Source of the DNA: Sialis fuliginosa
Lineage: Eukaryota; Arthropoda; Insecta; Megaloptera; Sialidae
Assembly: GCA_961205875.1 (NCBI GenBank)
Contig: OY540814.1
Coordinates: forward strand, 4,756,993-4,820,992
Reading direction: 5' to 3'
DNA length: 64,000 nucleotides
Below, piece after piece: positions 1 through 10,800 of this stretch (positions are counted from its first letter, which is position 1; every line of letters starts with the position of its first letter). The notes below the pieces were generated by a model, which saw only the letters and a list, made by a program, of their open reading frames with translations, ran no database searches and had not been told where the DNA came from. The position numbers were made by a program, and so were the translations under genes.

Positions 1-40
1 TTAGTGTTGTAGTATTTCGATGTATTAACAGAAATTCATA

Positions 41-60
41 ACCTAACCTAACCTAACCTA
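41..60. repeat. Short telomere-type repeat
   Basis: Four units of CCTAA, the complement of the insect telomeric repeat TTAGG. Only 20 bases long, so it is an interstitial tract, not a chromosome end. The rest of 1-407 is AT-rich and I see no gene in it. Confidence 0.6.
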
Positions 61-407
61 CGGAAACTAACCAGCCTTACCTGGACTACTCTAACTTAAA
101 CTAAATTTAAATTGGGAAATAATTAACAAGTACCTTCATAATTCACCCAGTACAAGTCTATACCTATGCATCAAATAATAAAAATACATTAATTTATTAT
201 AATCAAACATAAAAATGTGAAATGTTTGCATAATAAAATACATAACGTACTTACAAAATATGTAGTATATAAAATAGAAATAAAATTTAAAAAACACGTA
301 AATTAAGAAATGTTTAATAATATGAATTTTAAAAATCGCGGCATTCTCCAAATGAAATTCGCCCCGCCCACTTTATGTATTTATGTTATCTATGACTACA
401 CTGTTAT

Positions 408-2353
408 CACGGGGGTGTCACTCTAGTGGTAAAATTGGAAACACAGTTTGACATTAACGGGTGTAGGGATCTCAGGGGCATGGGCGGTAAGGGGATGCCG
501 GGTGAAGGGATCTCAGACGTATGAGAGGTAAGAGGAAGTGTCTTGCACAACAGTACAACGTTGATACAAATTTTGCAACGATGTAAAAAGTTTAGACATG
601 AAGGAAGATGCGAAGTATTTTAAAATGGCGTATAGAACTTTTGGAAGTGTATCGTTTGCAAAACGTTAACGTTATTTTTTAATATCAATGTAAGTATTTC
701 ATTATTATTAGTTTTTCTATTACATATGACTGATTTGCTTCTTTATTTTAATTTATGTGTTGAGATACAACTTTGAATTGAACTTATTTTTATTAAAAAC
801 AAGTATAAATATTTTTATGCTAATAATTAAACTTATAATTTAATGAAATTTATTCTTCACTTTACAGACACTACATACATCATATTTCCTGATCTTGAAG
901 ATAAAGAAACATTAAGAATATTGGTATGTACTCAAGTTTGATGTGTTTTTATAATTAAGGCTCAAGTCCGACTAGCCACTTCCAGTAACTAAAATATGGC
1001 TCAATGTTGCCAAGTAACAGCCACTGCCAGTGACAGTATGCCTTCAAAACTCGACTTCAGTTTGTATTCAACTTCGAGCCATTTTTTAGTGACTTGAAGT
1101 GTCTGAGTTGAGCCTAACTTACGAGAACTAGCACCTTTGAAATATCAGGAAAACTAACATGTTTAACATATTTTAAAGAAAATTAACATGTTTAAAATAT
1201 GCAGCGAGTTATCAAAAATGCTAGATAACGTGGTGAGAACTAAAATGTGCTAATTTTCATGGCAAAATATCATACATGCTAGTTTTCGTAAGAAATAAAA
1301 CGTGCTAGTCTTAATAACGCAATTGAAATAATGTAATATTGTACTTGAAATATATAAATTTTGTGAATTAAGTGTAAAAAAATGTAAATCAAGTAATTTG
1401 TCATAGTTAATAAACATTAATTAAAACAATTTTGTATTTTTATTTCATTAATCTTAACGTAAGAATATTTTATTTATTCCTTAATAATCCGTGATGTTTT
1501 ATTGTGTCTGACATAATTTGTGCATTTAATTTTTTGTACAATAAAAAATATTGTTTGACATAATAAAACATCATGGGTTGTATAGGTTAGGTTTAATTCC
1601 AATAAACAGAAAACATATGTGGATTTCAAATATTCGTATACTGGTACATGATTGGTTCAGAGTATATATATACCCAACCAATCAAAACCGTCGCACCTCT
1701 TAATGTCAAACGATGTTTCCAGTAAAATAACGTTGAGTGTCGCTTCTGTATATTTATTATTCTGTGACTGTTATTTTCTCAAATTCGTTAGAATTAGTTA
1801 CCGTAAACTGCAGTTCAACCTTCAAATTTTTGTTTATTTAACTGTTAATGTTTTATTTTTTAAATGTCTTCATTAACCTTTTATTGTTTTAAATGCACTG
1901 TAATGTTTTTTATTAACATAGACTTTATTTAATTTTATTGTCGTAAACTTTATATGTTATTATATTTTATAATGTCTATCTCTTTCGCACTTTACTTTAC
2001 TTGTATTTCTTGTTTCTTTGTCTGTTTCATGCATATGGTTCTACTAATAATAATTAAATACTTACATTAATACTAAAAAATAATGTCAACGTTCTGCAAA
2101 CGATATTCTTCTACAAATTCTGTACGCCATTTTAGAAGAACTTAGCGTCTTCATCACCAAACTTTATTTACATAGTTGATAGTTGTATAATTTTTATCAA
2201 CGTTGCACTATTGTGCAAAACACTTCCCTTTACCTCTTATACGTCTGAGATCCCTATACCCGGTATCCCCTTACCGCCCATGCGTCTGAGATCCCCACAC
2301 CCGGTAATGTCAAACTGAGTTTCCAGTTTTAGCACCAGAGTGACACCCCCGTG
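408..2353. mobile_element. Non-autonomous element with ~270-bp terminal inverted repeats
   Basis: The ends are exact inverted copies: CACGGGGGTGTCACTCT at 408 and its complement ending at 2353. The inverted match continues inward, with small differences, to about 680 on the left and from about 2085 on the right. It includes a duplicated block containing GGGATCTCAG. No transposase frame lies inside. The interior holds a second inverted repeat (about 1491-1573) and a short exon-like stretch (868-922). No target duplication is obvious, so the superfamily is unresolved. Confidence 0.8.
868..922 (+). other. Possible captured exon fragment
   Basis: A short open stretch reads D-T-T-Y-I-I-F-P-D-L-E-D-K-E-T. 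It is preceded by a pyrimidine-rich run ending in ACAG and followed by GTATGT, so it looks like a small internal exon with splice sites. It is too short to assign, and chance is possible. It lies inside the 408-2353 element, so a captured host or transposase exon is one explanation. Confidence 0.25.
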
Positions 2354-2736
2354 CACTTTACTATATTATTTGATACTTCTTTATTTTATTTTTTATTATT
2401 ATTCTATTGTTTAACATATAATTTTCCTTTCTCAAAATACAACGAACTTAATACTTCAACATTCATCTCTCCACTTGACTCAAACTTGTTGTTACTAGGT
2501 GAACGCTATCACCCCCTTTTTCCCTGCAACTCTCTCTCTAGTCCATCGCTACTCATATGTCTGTTTTTTTTGCGTGTTATAATATTTCCAGAGGTATCAA
2601 AACAAACTTTTTACATTTTATACCCTACCTAGGTTCTTATCTGTATATAAAAATGAATTATAAGGGGAATACCTATTTGACCTCTTACACTTGGTAAGGT
2701 AATAAGATTTTGTTTTCTTCGTCGTTTTTCCTTAAA

Positions 2737-4210
2737 CTTAAATTTACCAACTTTTTAAAGGTATTTTTGAATGGAAAAAAAATGTTTTGAAGCTAACTGT
2801 TCTTGTTTTTCAATCATTAGTTGAAATTTTTTTGTCCTTCAGGATAACCACTTTTTTTGATGAAACACCGAAAAATTGTTATTTAAACAATTTTGAGAGC
2901 CCCCATGCGGGCCGTGGTACATTTTTTTGTACTTTCTTTTAATTTCAATGCACAACAATGAGAAAGCAACAACAAATGTTTGGTCGCAAATAACTCGATC
3001 AAAAATGGTCGTAAAGTAATAAAATTAAAAAAAAATTGGAGAGAAAAGTCTGATTTACAAAAATAACACAGGTTAACAAAAAAAAAAGTTTATGAATATT
3101 TGACGAGACCATTGTATTCTTATGTACTTCGACGTCCTGAATCCGAATCTGAGGTCCGTTGACCTTGGTTAGCTCAATTTCAAGGTTATTTGAAGGTCAA
3201 ATTTTTAAAAATCGCTAAATGAATCTGGTAAAAGGTGATAAATAGATTTTTCTGGTCGCTGATTCTGAATTTGACGTCCGTTGACTTCTACGAGATCAGG
3301 TTCAAGGTCATTTCAAGGTCAAAGTGGGAAAAATCGCTCGAAAATTCTGATAAAACAGTACATACAGGTTTTTGGGGTCGCTGAATTAAAATTTGAGGTC
3401 CGTAGATCCCTACAATGTCAGTTTCAAGGTCATTTTAAGATCTAATTTTTATTTTTAAAAATCGCTTAATGAATCTGGTAAAAGGTGATATATAGGTTTC
3501 TCTGGCCGCTGATTCTGAATTTAACGTCCGTTGACCTCTACGAGGTCAGGTTCAATTCATTTTTTTTCCAGATTTGTTTAGCAATTTTTAAAAATTTGAT
3601 CTTAAAATAACCTTGAAACTGACATTTTAGGGGTCTAAGGACTTCAAATTTTAATTCAGCGACCCCAAAAACCTATATGTACTGTTTTGTCAGAATTTTT
3701 GACCGATATTTCCCACGTTGACCTTCAAATGACCTTGTATCTGACCTCATTGAGGTTAACGGACGTCAAATTCAGAATCAGCGGCCAGAGAAACCTATAT
3801 ATCATCTTTTACCAGAATCATTTAGCGATTTTTAAAAATTTGACCTTAAAATGACCTTGAAACTGAGCTAACCAAGGTCAACGGACCTCAGATTCAGGAC
3901 GTCAAAATACATAAGAATACAATGGTCTCGTAAAATATTCATAAACTTTTTTTTTGTAAACCTGTGTAATTAACTAGATTTTATAAAAAAAAGTATCACG
4001 GCCCGCATGGAGGCTCTCAAAATTGTTTAAAATTTTTTTTTCGGTGTTTCATGAAAAAAGTGGTTATCCTGAAGAACAAAAACATTTCAACTAATGATTG
4101 AAAAACAAGAAAGTTAAGCTTCAAAACCTTTTTTTGAAAACTGTTTTATGAATATTTCTCACGGAGAAACAGGCATTCAAAAATACCTTTAAAAAGTTGG
4201 TAAATTTAAG
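2737..4210. mobile_element. Fold-back (palindromic) element with tandem sub-repeats
   Basis: The left arm from 2737 is the inverted copy of the right arm ending at 4210. Landmarks are the mirrored GCCCGCATG blocks near 2905 and 4005. The inner third (3110-3930) is built from 110-130 bp sub-repeats, each with a phrase like GACGTCCGTTGACC and one or more AAGGTCA motifs, running forward on the left and reversed on the right. No protein frame. Part of the arm (about 2988-3060) occurs again as a direct copy at 4545-4618. Confidence 0.8.
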
Positions 4211-4612
4211 TGATCCTTTAACTCTCTCATAGCAATATGGCATGTTTATCTGAGCGATTTAGGTTTTCGCAGATATTTTAGGAATACTTTCAACTAAAAA
4301 AAAACACAGACACTTTGATGATCTCATAATTTCCCCCAAAGTTCCCCCATGTTTTATGAAAAATATGCAATTTTTTAGGTCAATTGCAAGTGGATTTTTA
4401 GAATGAAAATTTTCTTTATCAAATTAACAACTAAAGGTAGTTAAAGAAAAAACTTTCAGCTTTCCAAATCTATCCTTGAATTTTTTTACGATTTGTTTCC
4501 AAGTTATAGGTGTTCAAAGTGAAATTTATGATTTTTTCTTTTATTGCAAATAACTTGGTCAAAAATGGTTGTACAGCAATAAAAAAAAGAAAATTAAAGA
4601 AAAAAATCTGAT

Positions 4613-5036
4613 CTACAAACATCCTTTATTTGATTTGACCAAAAAAATTTGCCCTGCAGCACTGAATAATCGCTCACTAGCAACACTGGTTGGTGGAGCC
4701 GAAATATATTTCAGTACTGCTTTTTGAAAATTAGGGTATGGACTAGAATTCCAATATTCATATATGTCGGCATTTCTCTGTAGCCTCGGTTCCGCAAGGT
4801 AGCAATGAATAATCTTCTTTAGTGCAGATTTTTGGTCTTCATTAACTATTTTATCGAGATGAAAAGGGGAGTTATCATGAGAATCCCATAATCCCCCGTT
4901 CCTTATTTCTTCAACTTCTAAAAGCACGTTATTGTCATTTATATCTTCCAAGATTTCAGCATCATTTTGCCGTGCAGTTAAAAAATTTGTAATTTCTTCT
5001 ATCCCAATGTCTACTTCATCAGAAGTTAGATATTTA
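4613..5036 (-). pseudogene. hAT transposase C-terminal fragment
   Basis: The reading frame ends in the hAT dimerisation region: the stretch P-T-S-V-A-S-E-R-L-F-S-A-A-G is the usual SERxFS signature. It is preceded by the alpha-helical LQRNADIYEYW motif typical of this domain. Open sequence continues upstream past the first methionine to about 5036, so this is the 3' end of a longer gene. The end is odd: after AAGQIF the frame runs into unrelated sequence and stops, so the last part is lost. The N-terminal half of a similar gene lies at 5484-5765 on the same strand, with a foreign segment between them. Confidence 0.75.
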
Positions 5037-5195
5037 GATAGATTTAAATCTCGGGTCTAATAACGTTGATGTAATTAATGAAGCGTTTTTTTTACGAACG
5101 TTAATCTTTTACTTAAACAATTATGTAATTTTTTTTTTCATATTCGCCACCTCTACATTAACACTATCATCTATTCCACTTGTTAGCAATTTGGA

Positions 5196-5483
5196 TTAGC
5201 TTTTCAGAGATGTACGATCCAGTATGGATAGTCCTCCGAGAAAAATTTGCTCTTCAGATTTATCTGGATTTCGAGCATGTGCGAAGATTGCACTTAAGAT
5301 AAGATCTCTGGCAGCAAAGATCTTCGCGTCGAGGACGGGATCTAATTCAATACCTTTATATTTATGATGTAAGCCAAAGTAGTAATCTTCACAAGAATTA
5401 TCATTCATGACTGCTACCCACCCGGCAGGAACAACATAACCTGAATTACCAATTACAATTTCTCCCAATATAACTTTCATTCG
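5196..5483 (-). pseudogene. Nucleoprotein-like fragment, possible endogenous viral element
   Basis: About 95 codons fused in frame to the hAT fragment upstream but not resembling hAT proteins. The stretch A-A-R-D-L-I-L-S-A-I-F-A-H-A-R matches in pattern the open frame at 35341-36094 of this window, which has A-G-R-D-L-I-L-S-S-I-F-A-Y-S-R. Both are followed by a short linker and an aliphatic helix. Two related but non-identical copies in different settings suggest a repeated family. I infer a negative-strand RNA virus nucleoprotein origin from the general helical character and the RYGAFNALMP-type block of the longer copy. A host or transposon protein is not excluded. Confidence 0.35.
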
Positions 5484-5765
5484 TTTTGATCCAACTATAA
5501 AATTATTTGTAAGACTGAGAAGTGAACAAGTTTTACATGAATTTGTCCATATGCCAGTCGTGCAACTTAACCACTCACATTTCTCAATTAATTCCATAAC
5601 CTTGGTTTTTACCTTGTCATAGGTTTGGCGCATCAATGATGTTCTAAAATATTTTTCGGATTTGAAATTATATTTACATATTGTAATTGGATCAACTAAA
5701 TTAAGACGTCTGAAGACATCTCCTTCTACTAATGAGTATGGCAGCGTATCTATGTTACAATTAAC
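5484..5765 (-). pseudogene. hAT transposase N-terminal fragment
   Basis: The translation contains P-Y-S-L-V-E-G-D-V-F-R-R-L, then S-E-K-Y-F-R-T-S-L-M-R-Q-T-Y, then C-T-T-G-I-W-T-N-S. This is the usual order of a ZBED/hAT transposase from the 'PFSxVE' motif to the 'TTDxWTS' block that holds the first catalytic Asp; here that position is Gly, so the copy is dead. Further upstream (to about 5950) there is hAT-like coding debris with stops. It pairs with the C-terminal piece at 4613-5036 as one broken transposase whose centre has been replaced. Confidence 0.7.
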
Positions 5766-6086
5766 AAGTCCATAATGGCCTTGTCTATCCTTAGAGAGAT
5801 TTCATGATCGTGTGGTCATTTTAATAGTTTTGCCTTTTTTTACCAACTCTGGAATAGTTGACTGTACAACGGTGTATTATCACTGTCCTTTATATCTATA
5901 TCTTCCTTTTTTTCAATTTTGTACCAACTTTCTGCTCGGTTATCAGTGATTGTCGCTTCAAAACTACTCTACCGGGTGTTCCAGACCACCCGTCCACTAT
6001 GTTTTACGCCTAAACTATTGAAGATAGAGTTTTATGATAAAAAATTTACTATATATATCGAATTATTATTTCGAATTATACATATA

Positions 6087-6310
6087 TTGATCAAATGAAT
6101 GAGCTAGCAGTTGATACTAGCAGACAATCAATTGATTCTTGACTCAGCTAGTAGTTGATACTAGCACTTATTTATTGATCAAATGATTGAGCTAGCAATT
6201 GATACTAGCAAACAATCAATTGATTCGTGACTTAGCTAGTAGTGGATACTAGCCATGATATTATTCATGAAATGATTGAGCCAGCAGACAATCAATCAAT
6301 TGATCTGTGA
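6087..6310. repeat. Tandem repeat, ~88-bp period, 2.5 units
   Basis: Units start TTGATCAAATGA at 6087 and 6175, with a diverged third at 6264. Each unit carries two copies of a 17-base near-palindrome of the form GCTAG-TAGTTGATA-CTAGC and an ATCAATTGAT core. No coding frame. The following 6311-6734 stretch is AT-rich and holds nothing I recognise. Confidence 0.7.
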
Positions 6311-6734
6311 CATACCTTACACGTTGGAATGCGCTGTTTTCTTGCACACAGGTTATTCAATCACAGGAACTCAATTTGATTATCACAATTACCACAACAT
6401 GTGCACTTTCGTTTAAGAAAATGCTTTTATTTCACTTATTACCATTTATTTGTTTTTATAATACGCACTGTATTATTGAGAACTGCCGTATCGTTCAGTG
6501 ATGTAATAATGAATGCTAGTGATGCGTATGCGTGTATTTGTTATTAGATATTGGCCCATGGTCAAGCGCCGAATGTTATAATACTCTTATAATAACGGCA
6601 TTGTTCATTTATCGCGGTAGCGCTCTCGTACTTCGTGACTGTTTATATGTTTACAATTTGAAAAATTTATATCGGTAATAGCTTACATACAGTATTCATA
6701 ACCGTTTCTTTCGATTGATTAGTTTCATTTCGTT

Positions 6735-7016
6735 TTAGTTTAAATACTTTAAACAGATTCCTATTAATCTTTTCGCAGCATCATCGTTTATTGTTTGTTC
6801 AAGCGTTAAATCAATTGGCTGTCTGGAAAATGACTTTTCAGTTCTTTGAACACCAAAATAACCTTTTTCCATTTCTTGCATTATTTCTGGATTAATAGCA
6901 CTGATATTAACCACCGAGCATAGTTTGGTTGATTAAATAAAAAAAAAAGATTGGTAATTTTCGGCAAGATATACTTATATAATGAAAAGTCTCCTGTTCT
7001 GATGCTTCGGCATAAA
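6735..7016 (-). pseudogene. Repeated protein of unknown function, 3' piece
   Basis: The minus strand reads R-S-I-R-T-G-D-F-S-L-Y, later N-Y-A-R-W-like and S-F-S-R-Q-P-I-D-L-T-L-E-Q-T. It ends with stops near 6735. This is a recurring protein family in insect genomes that is usually found in many copies; I know no function for it. The same family's upstream part lies at 11563-11988 on the same strand, and a 38-base middle piece at 7852-7889. The gene was therefore split by the palindromic element 7017-7851 and the hAT element 7890-11554. A frameshift is needed within this piece near the NYARW position. Confidence 0.55.
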
Positions 7017-7851
7017 AGGGGAAGCAACAGCACGGTTAATGAGAATTTCAATGAGCTTGTGGTATGTCAAACTAGAGCAAAAATAAAAAGACACGTGTCC
7101 AACAATTTGATCACATAGGCCTTAATTACAAAGATAATTAACTTTGAAAATTTGTGTATTCAATATAACCGTGTATTATGTTCGCTCGAAACACGGCCCT
7201 GCGGTCAACGCACTGGCGTCTCGCCTGGAAAACGATGGTTGGAATCTCGGTTTTAAGATTTTGATTTTAATTTTTATTTACAATTATTTTTTATTTTTTT
7301 GTACACATTACCTCTACCACTTGCGTAAAAATCGATAAATTAGACATAAATAAAACATATATTATTATTGACAATAGATGTTTGTGGTTTCTTTCAAGTT
7401 TGTTTATAAGTTTATATTAAGTCTTTATTAAAACTTTTCAATTTATTAATTAAAAACTAATGAGTTGTGTCAATAATAAATTAAATTTACTTTAAAACAA
7501 ATTAATAATTATGTACTGGCGTATATATCAATATTTTCATGTGAAATCATTTTATTTTTTTATTTTCGGGTTTTAATTCTGAAAAAGTAAATTCTGTAAT
7601 TTACTAGTTAATGAAAATATTTTTATTTGGTTTAATTTGTGTGTAAATAATTGAAACAAGATTTTACGACAGCATTATTACACGAACATAATACACGGTT
7701 ATATTGAATACACAAATTTTCAAAGTTTATTATCTTTGTAATTAAGGCCTATGTGATCAAATTGTTGGACACGTGTCTTTTTATTTTTGCTCTAGTTTGA
7801 CATACCACAAGCTCATTGAAATTCTCATTAACCGTGCTGTTGCTTCCCCTT
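7017..7851. mobile_element. Palindromic element with ~168-bp inverted arms
   Basis: Arms 7017-7184 and 7683-7851 are near-perfect inverted copies, starting AGGGGAAGCAACAGCAC and separated by about 500 bases of AT-rich sequence. The element interrupts the repeated-protein gene: coding sequence continues directly at both outer ends (7016 downward, 7852 upward). No protein frame inside. A tRNA-like stretch sits at the inner edge of the left arm. Confidence 0.75.
7195..7255 (+). repeat. tRNA-like sequence, possible SINE head
   Basis: The stretch contains GCGGTCAACGCACTGG, resembling a pol III A box, and 30 bases later GGTTGGAATC, resembling the B box GGTTCGAATC. A short TCG/CGA stem fits an anticodon arm. 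The fold is too degenerate for a working tRNA. A tRNA-derived SINE is the plain alternative; weak evidence. Confidence 0.25.
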
Positions 7852-7889
7852 GTTAGTGTTAAATAATGATTAACGAAATATATATACAT
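7852..7889 (-). pseudogene. Repeated protein of unknown function, middle piece
   Basis: Thirty-eight bases between two insertions. They read M-Y-I-Y-F-V-N-H-Y-L-T-L-T-R, which fits between the upstream piece (ending ...K-Y-Y-I-M-Y at the hAT target site) and the downstream piece (starting R-S-I-R-T-G). The last 8 bases are the hAT target duplication. Confidence 0.5.
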
Positions 7890-10800
7890 TAGGGTGGCGC
7901 AAAAAAACCGACTATTTTTTTTTTTAGTCTCACGTGAAAAAATATCGGTTTTCGACGTTTTATGAGCTGTCTCCAAAGGACAGCTTAAAAAAATTTTTTT
8001 AAAAGGTCGCTCAGAATTTTTTAAAATTTCAAAAATCATCAAAAATCGAATTTTTTTTTTTTTTTTTAATTTTTTTCTCGTTACGGTATATTTTTATAGA
8101 CAAAAAAAAAATAAGTTCCTGAAAGTTACATTTAAAAATTCAAATTTTAAAAGGTCGCTCAGAATTTTTTTAAATTTGCAAGTGCGTTACTTTGGATTTT
8201 GTCGAGCGACCTTTTAATATTCAAATTGAAATTCTATACATTTTTTTCCTTTTATTTAATGAAGTTATCGACAAAAATTCACTACAAGATGAACTATAAA
8301 TCAAATATGACAAAAAATATAATTTTCATTTTTAACTTTATAATTTTATTCAATTAACTACAACATTTGAATAGTATCTAAATAAACTTTGTTGTTAATT
8401 TTGATAACACTGATAACAAATTTCAAATTTTAAAGGTTTTAACTTTGCTTATGGACTTATAAAATTTATTGTTCTGTTAAAGTACGTATTAAATTTGCTT
8501 TATTTGCATTAGGATATAATTTACGATTTTCTTCGACGACTTGTAGTACTCTCTGCAACTCATCTTCTTTTTTTACAAATCGCACATACTCTTGCATCAA
8601 TGAAACACCACGCTCTGCAGTATCATTAACTATACGTAATGCACGAACTGTATGTAAACTTTTCAAGTAGGACTGATTTGAATTCCAGGTGGCAGGATGT
8701 GTTTCTAAAAATTCGTCATTCAAGTTCAAAGCTTCAAAAAAATATCGTGTATTATGATTTACGAAGTGGTGAATTTCTTTATTCACTATATCACATTGTT
8801 TCACTTGAATACGATTTAATGGTGGCTGTCTAGATTGTGTTTTTAAAGCTGTCACCATTTGAATCTTTGTTTCGATTGAAATTTCAGAATCAAAAAATGC
8901 CAATCCAATTAAGTAGTCACTAATGTACCACAAATGTCGGGAAAAACTTTTTAATGCCACTGACCCTAATTTTTCATTTTGTTTTTTGTATGTGACCAGA
9001 TCTTTAAGTAGTTGTAAATCGATTCTCGGGGCTATCGTAGGAATTTGGCAAAGAAACCAGGCTTTTAGATAAATTGTAATTACAAATTCATTAAATTCTT
9101 CGAGTTCTTTTAAGACTACTTTAGATAATTTAAATTGACTGCGAAAAAGATATATTTTCAAACAGTAGATTATTTTGGACATCCACCTAGCTCGATGGTA
9201 CGCCCCAGGTTTATTTATTGAAAAATTGGTAGGCTCACCAAGATAGATCAGGGATAATGTTAATAATTCCCTATAATCATCTCTTGGATGTTGAATTTTT
9301 AATTGATTAATGATAAATTGTTTAATTCCGACTTTATCTTGGATGTTTCCACATTCGATTTTTTTTTTATTAAGATTTGGCCATTCTTTTTTGAAACGCT
9401 CAAACAATTTTATTTGGGGACCACTAGTGACGGGTTCTAATTGTGAAGAAAATATAGCTGTTAGAATCAATTCAAATATATGGTGCCTACAAGCAAAATT
9501 AAGCAATTTCCTCTTCAACATTCTTTCTAAGTGAACAGTAGCTCCTTCTTGTAGTCCTGTGTTACTTGCAGTCGTGTCAAAACACAGACAATGAACGCAA
9601 TCAGCAATATCCCACTGCAAAAGTGAATTATAAACAGCTGTGGCTTGATTCTTACCAGATGAACTATCAATTGTAGGAATACTCAAAAGTTTTGATATGC
9701 CTTCCCCTGTAACTAATACTGCTAGCCTGTCCTCAGCTTCGGAAGAGTTTGACGTTCTCATTAATTTCGAATCCCAGTGCACCGTGAGGCATGTATCTGG
9801 TTTAAATGACTCTTTTATATGATTGTAGGCTTCTGCTCGATGTTTTTGGCGTGTACGACGGACAGTGTCTTTACTGACGATAACATTTGACAAATCTTGT
9901 TTTAAAGATACAGATGCTGCAGCTATGATGAGTGTTGCGCTACGGTGTGAAGTTTTCGTTCGATCTAACATACTTGATAACGCTGGAGTTATAATATTTT
10001 TTTTGCGTGGTTCACTTATTTTCCTTTTTTTAAGCGGAGAATGATAGAGTTCGTGTGACGACACTGATGACACACTATGACCTGATGCATCACTTTTTTG
10101 AGACAATAGTACAGTTGGTTCTGAATTATTTAACGGCAAATTGTTTCTGCTAAGTGTAAAAGATTTCGTTGTTGAGTTATTTCTTTCCTGTTGAAGTGTA
10201 CACTGAAACATATCGTCTAAAGAGTTTAGAAACGTATTTTCGTTTTCTCGTTGGGATTGTGTAACCCTCAAACGATTCTTTTTTAGCTTCTGCCAAGTGA
10301 TGAATATTTTTTCAATTTTTTCTCTAATATGAAAGTCCTTGATAGTCACCGTTGGTTCCCAGCATTGTTGAATTTTTTGAGTGGTCAATTTTAAACTTTC
10401 TGCAATTGTCAATTTATTTTCACAGTGTTGGAATAAGAAAAAGCTGAGTACTGCACGGCGAGACGGAACTTTAGTAATTATCAACTCTTTATGGTATTCC
10501 CCAATTAACCATTCACCAGAACCAGATGGTGTTGATGATCTCAGTTGAGGTTTAGAGCACATTTTTAATCTATAAAGAAATAACATATGAAAAACATTCA
10601 AAAACTAAAATCAAGTTATAGTTCAGATGCGAATTCTGAATAAAAAATTAAATTATTACCAAACAACTAGATACATTAGACTATTTTAAGGTTAGAACGA
10701 AAAAATTGAAAAATCACAATAGAGCATACCTTTTTGTTCAATGAAAATATCAAACATTGTTATGTAGAAAATGTCATGAACTGAGAAATTAAAATGTTAT

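Noticed and set aside
41-60. Telomere end
   Set aside because: Only four CCTAA units; too short and followed by ordinary sequence.
5140-5200. Extending the hAT reading frame across the gap between 5036 and 5196
   Set aside because: The intervening bases contain stops and homopolymer runs and do not translate into hAT or nucleoprotein-like sequence.
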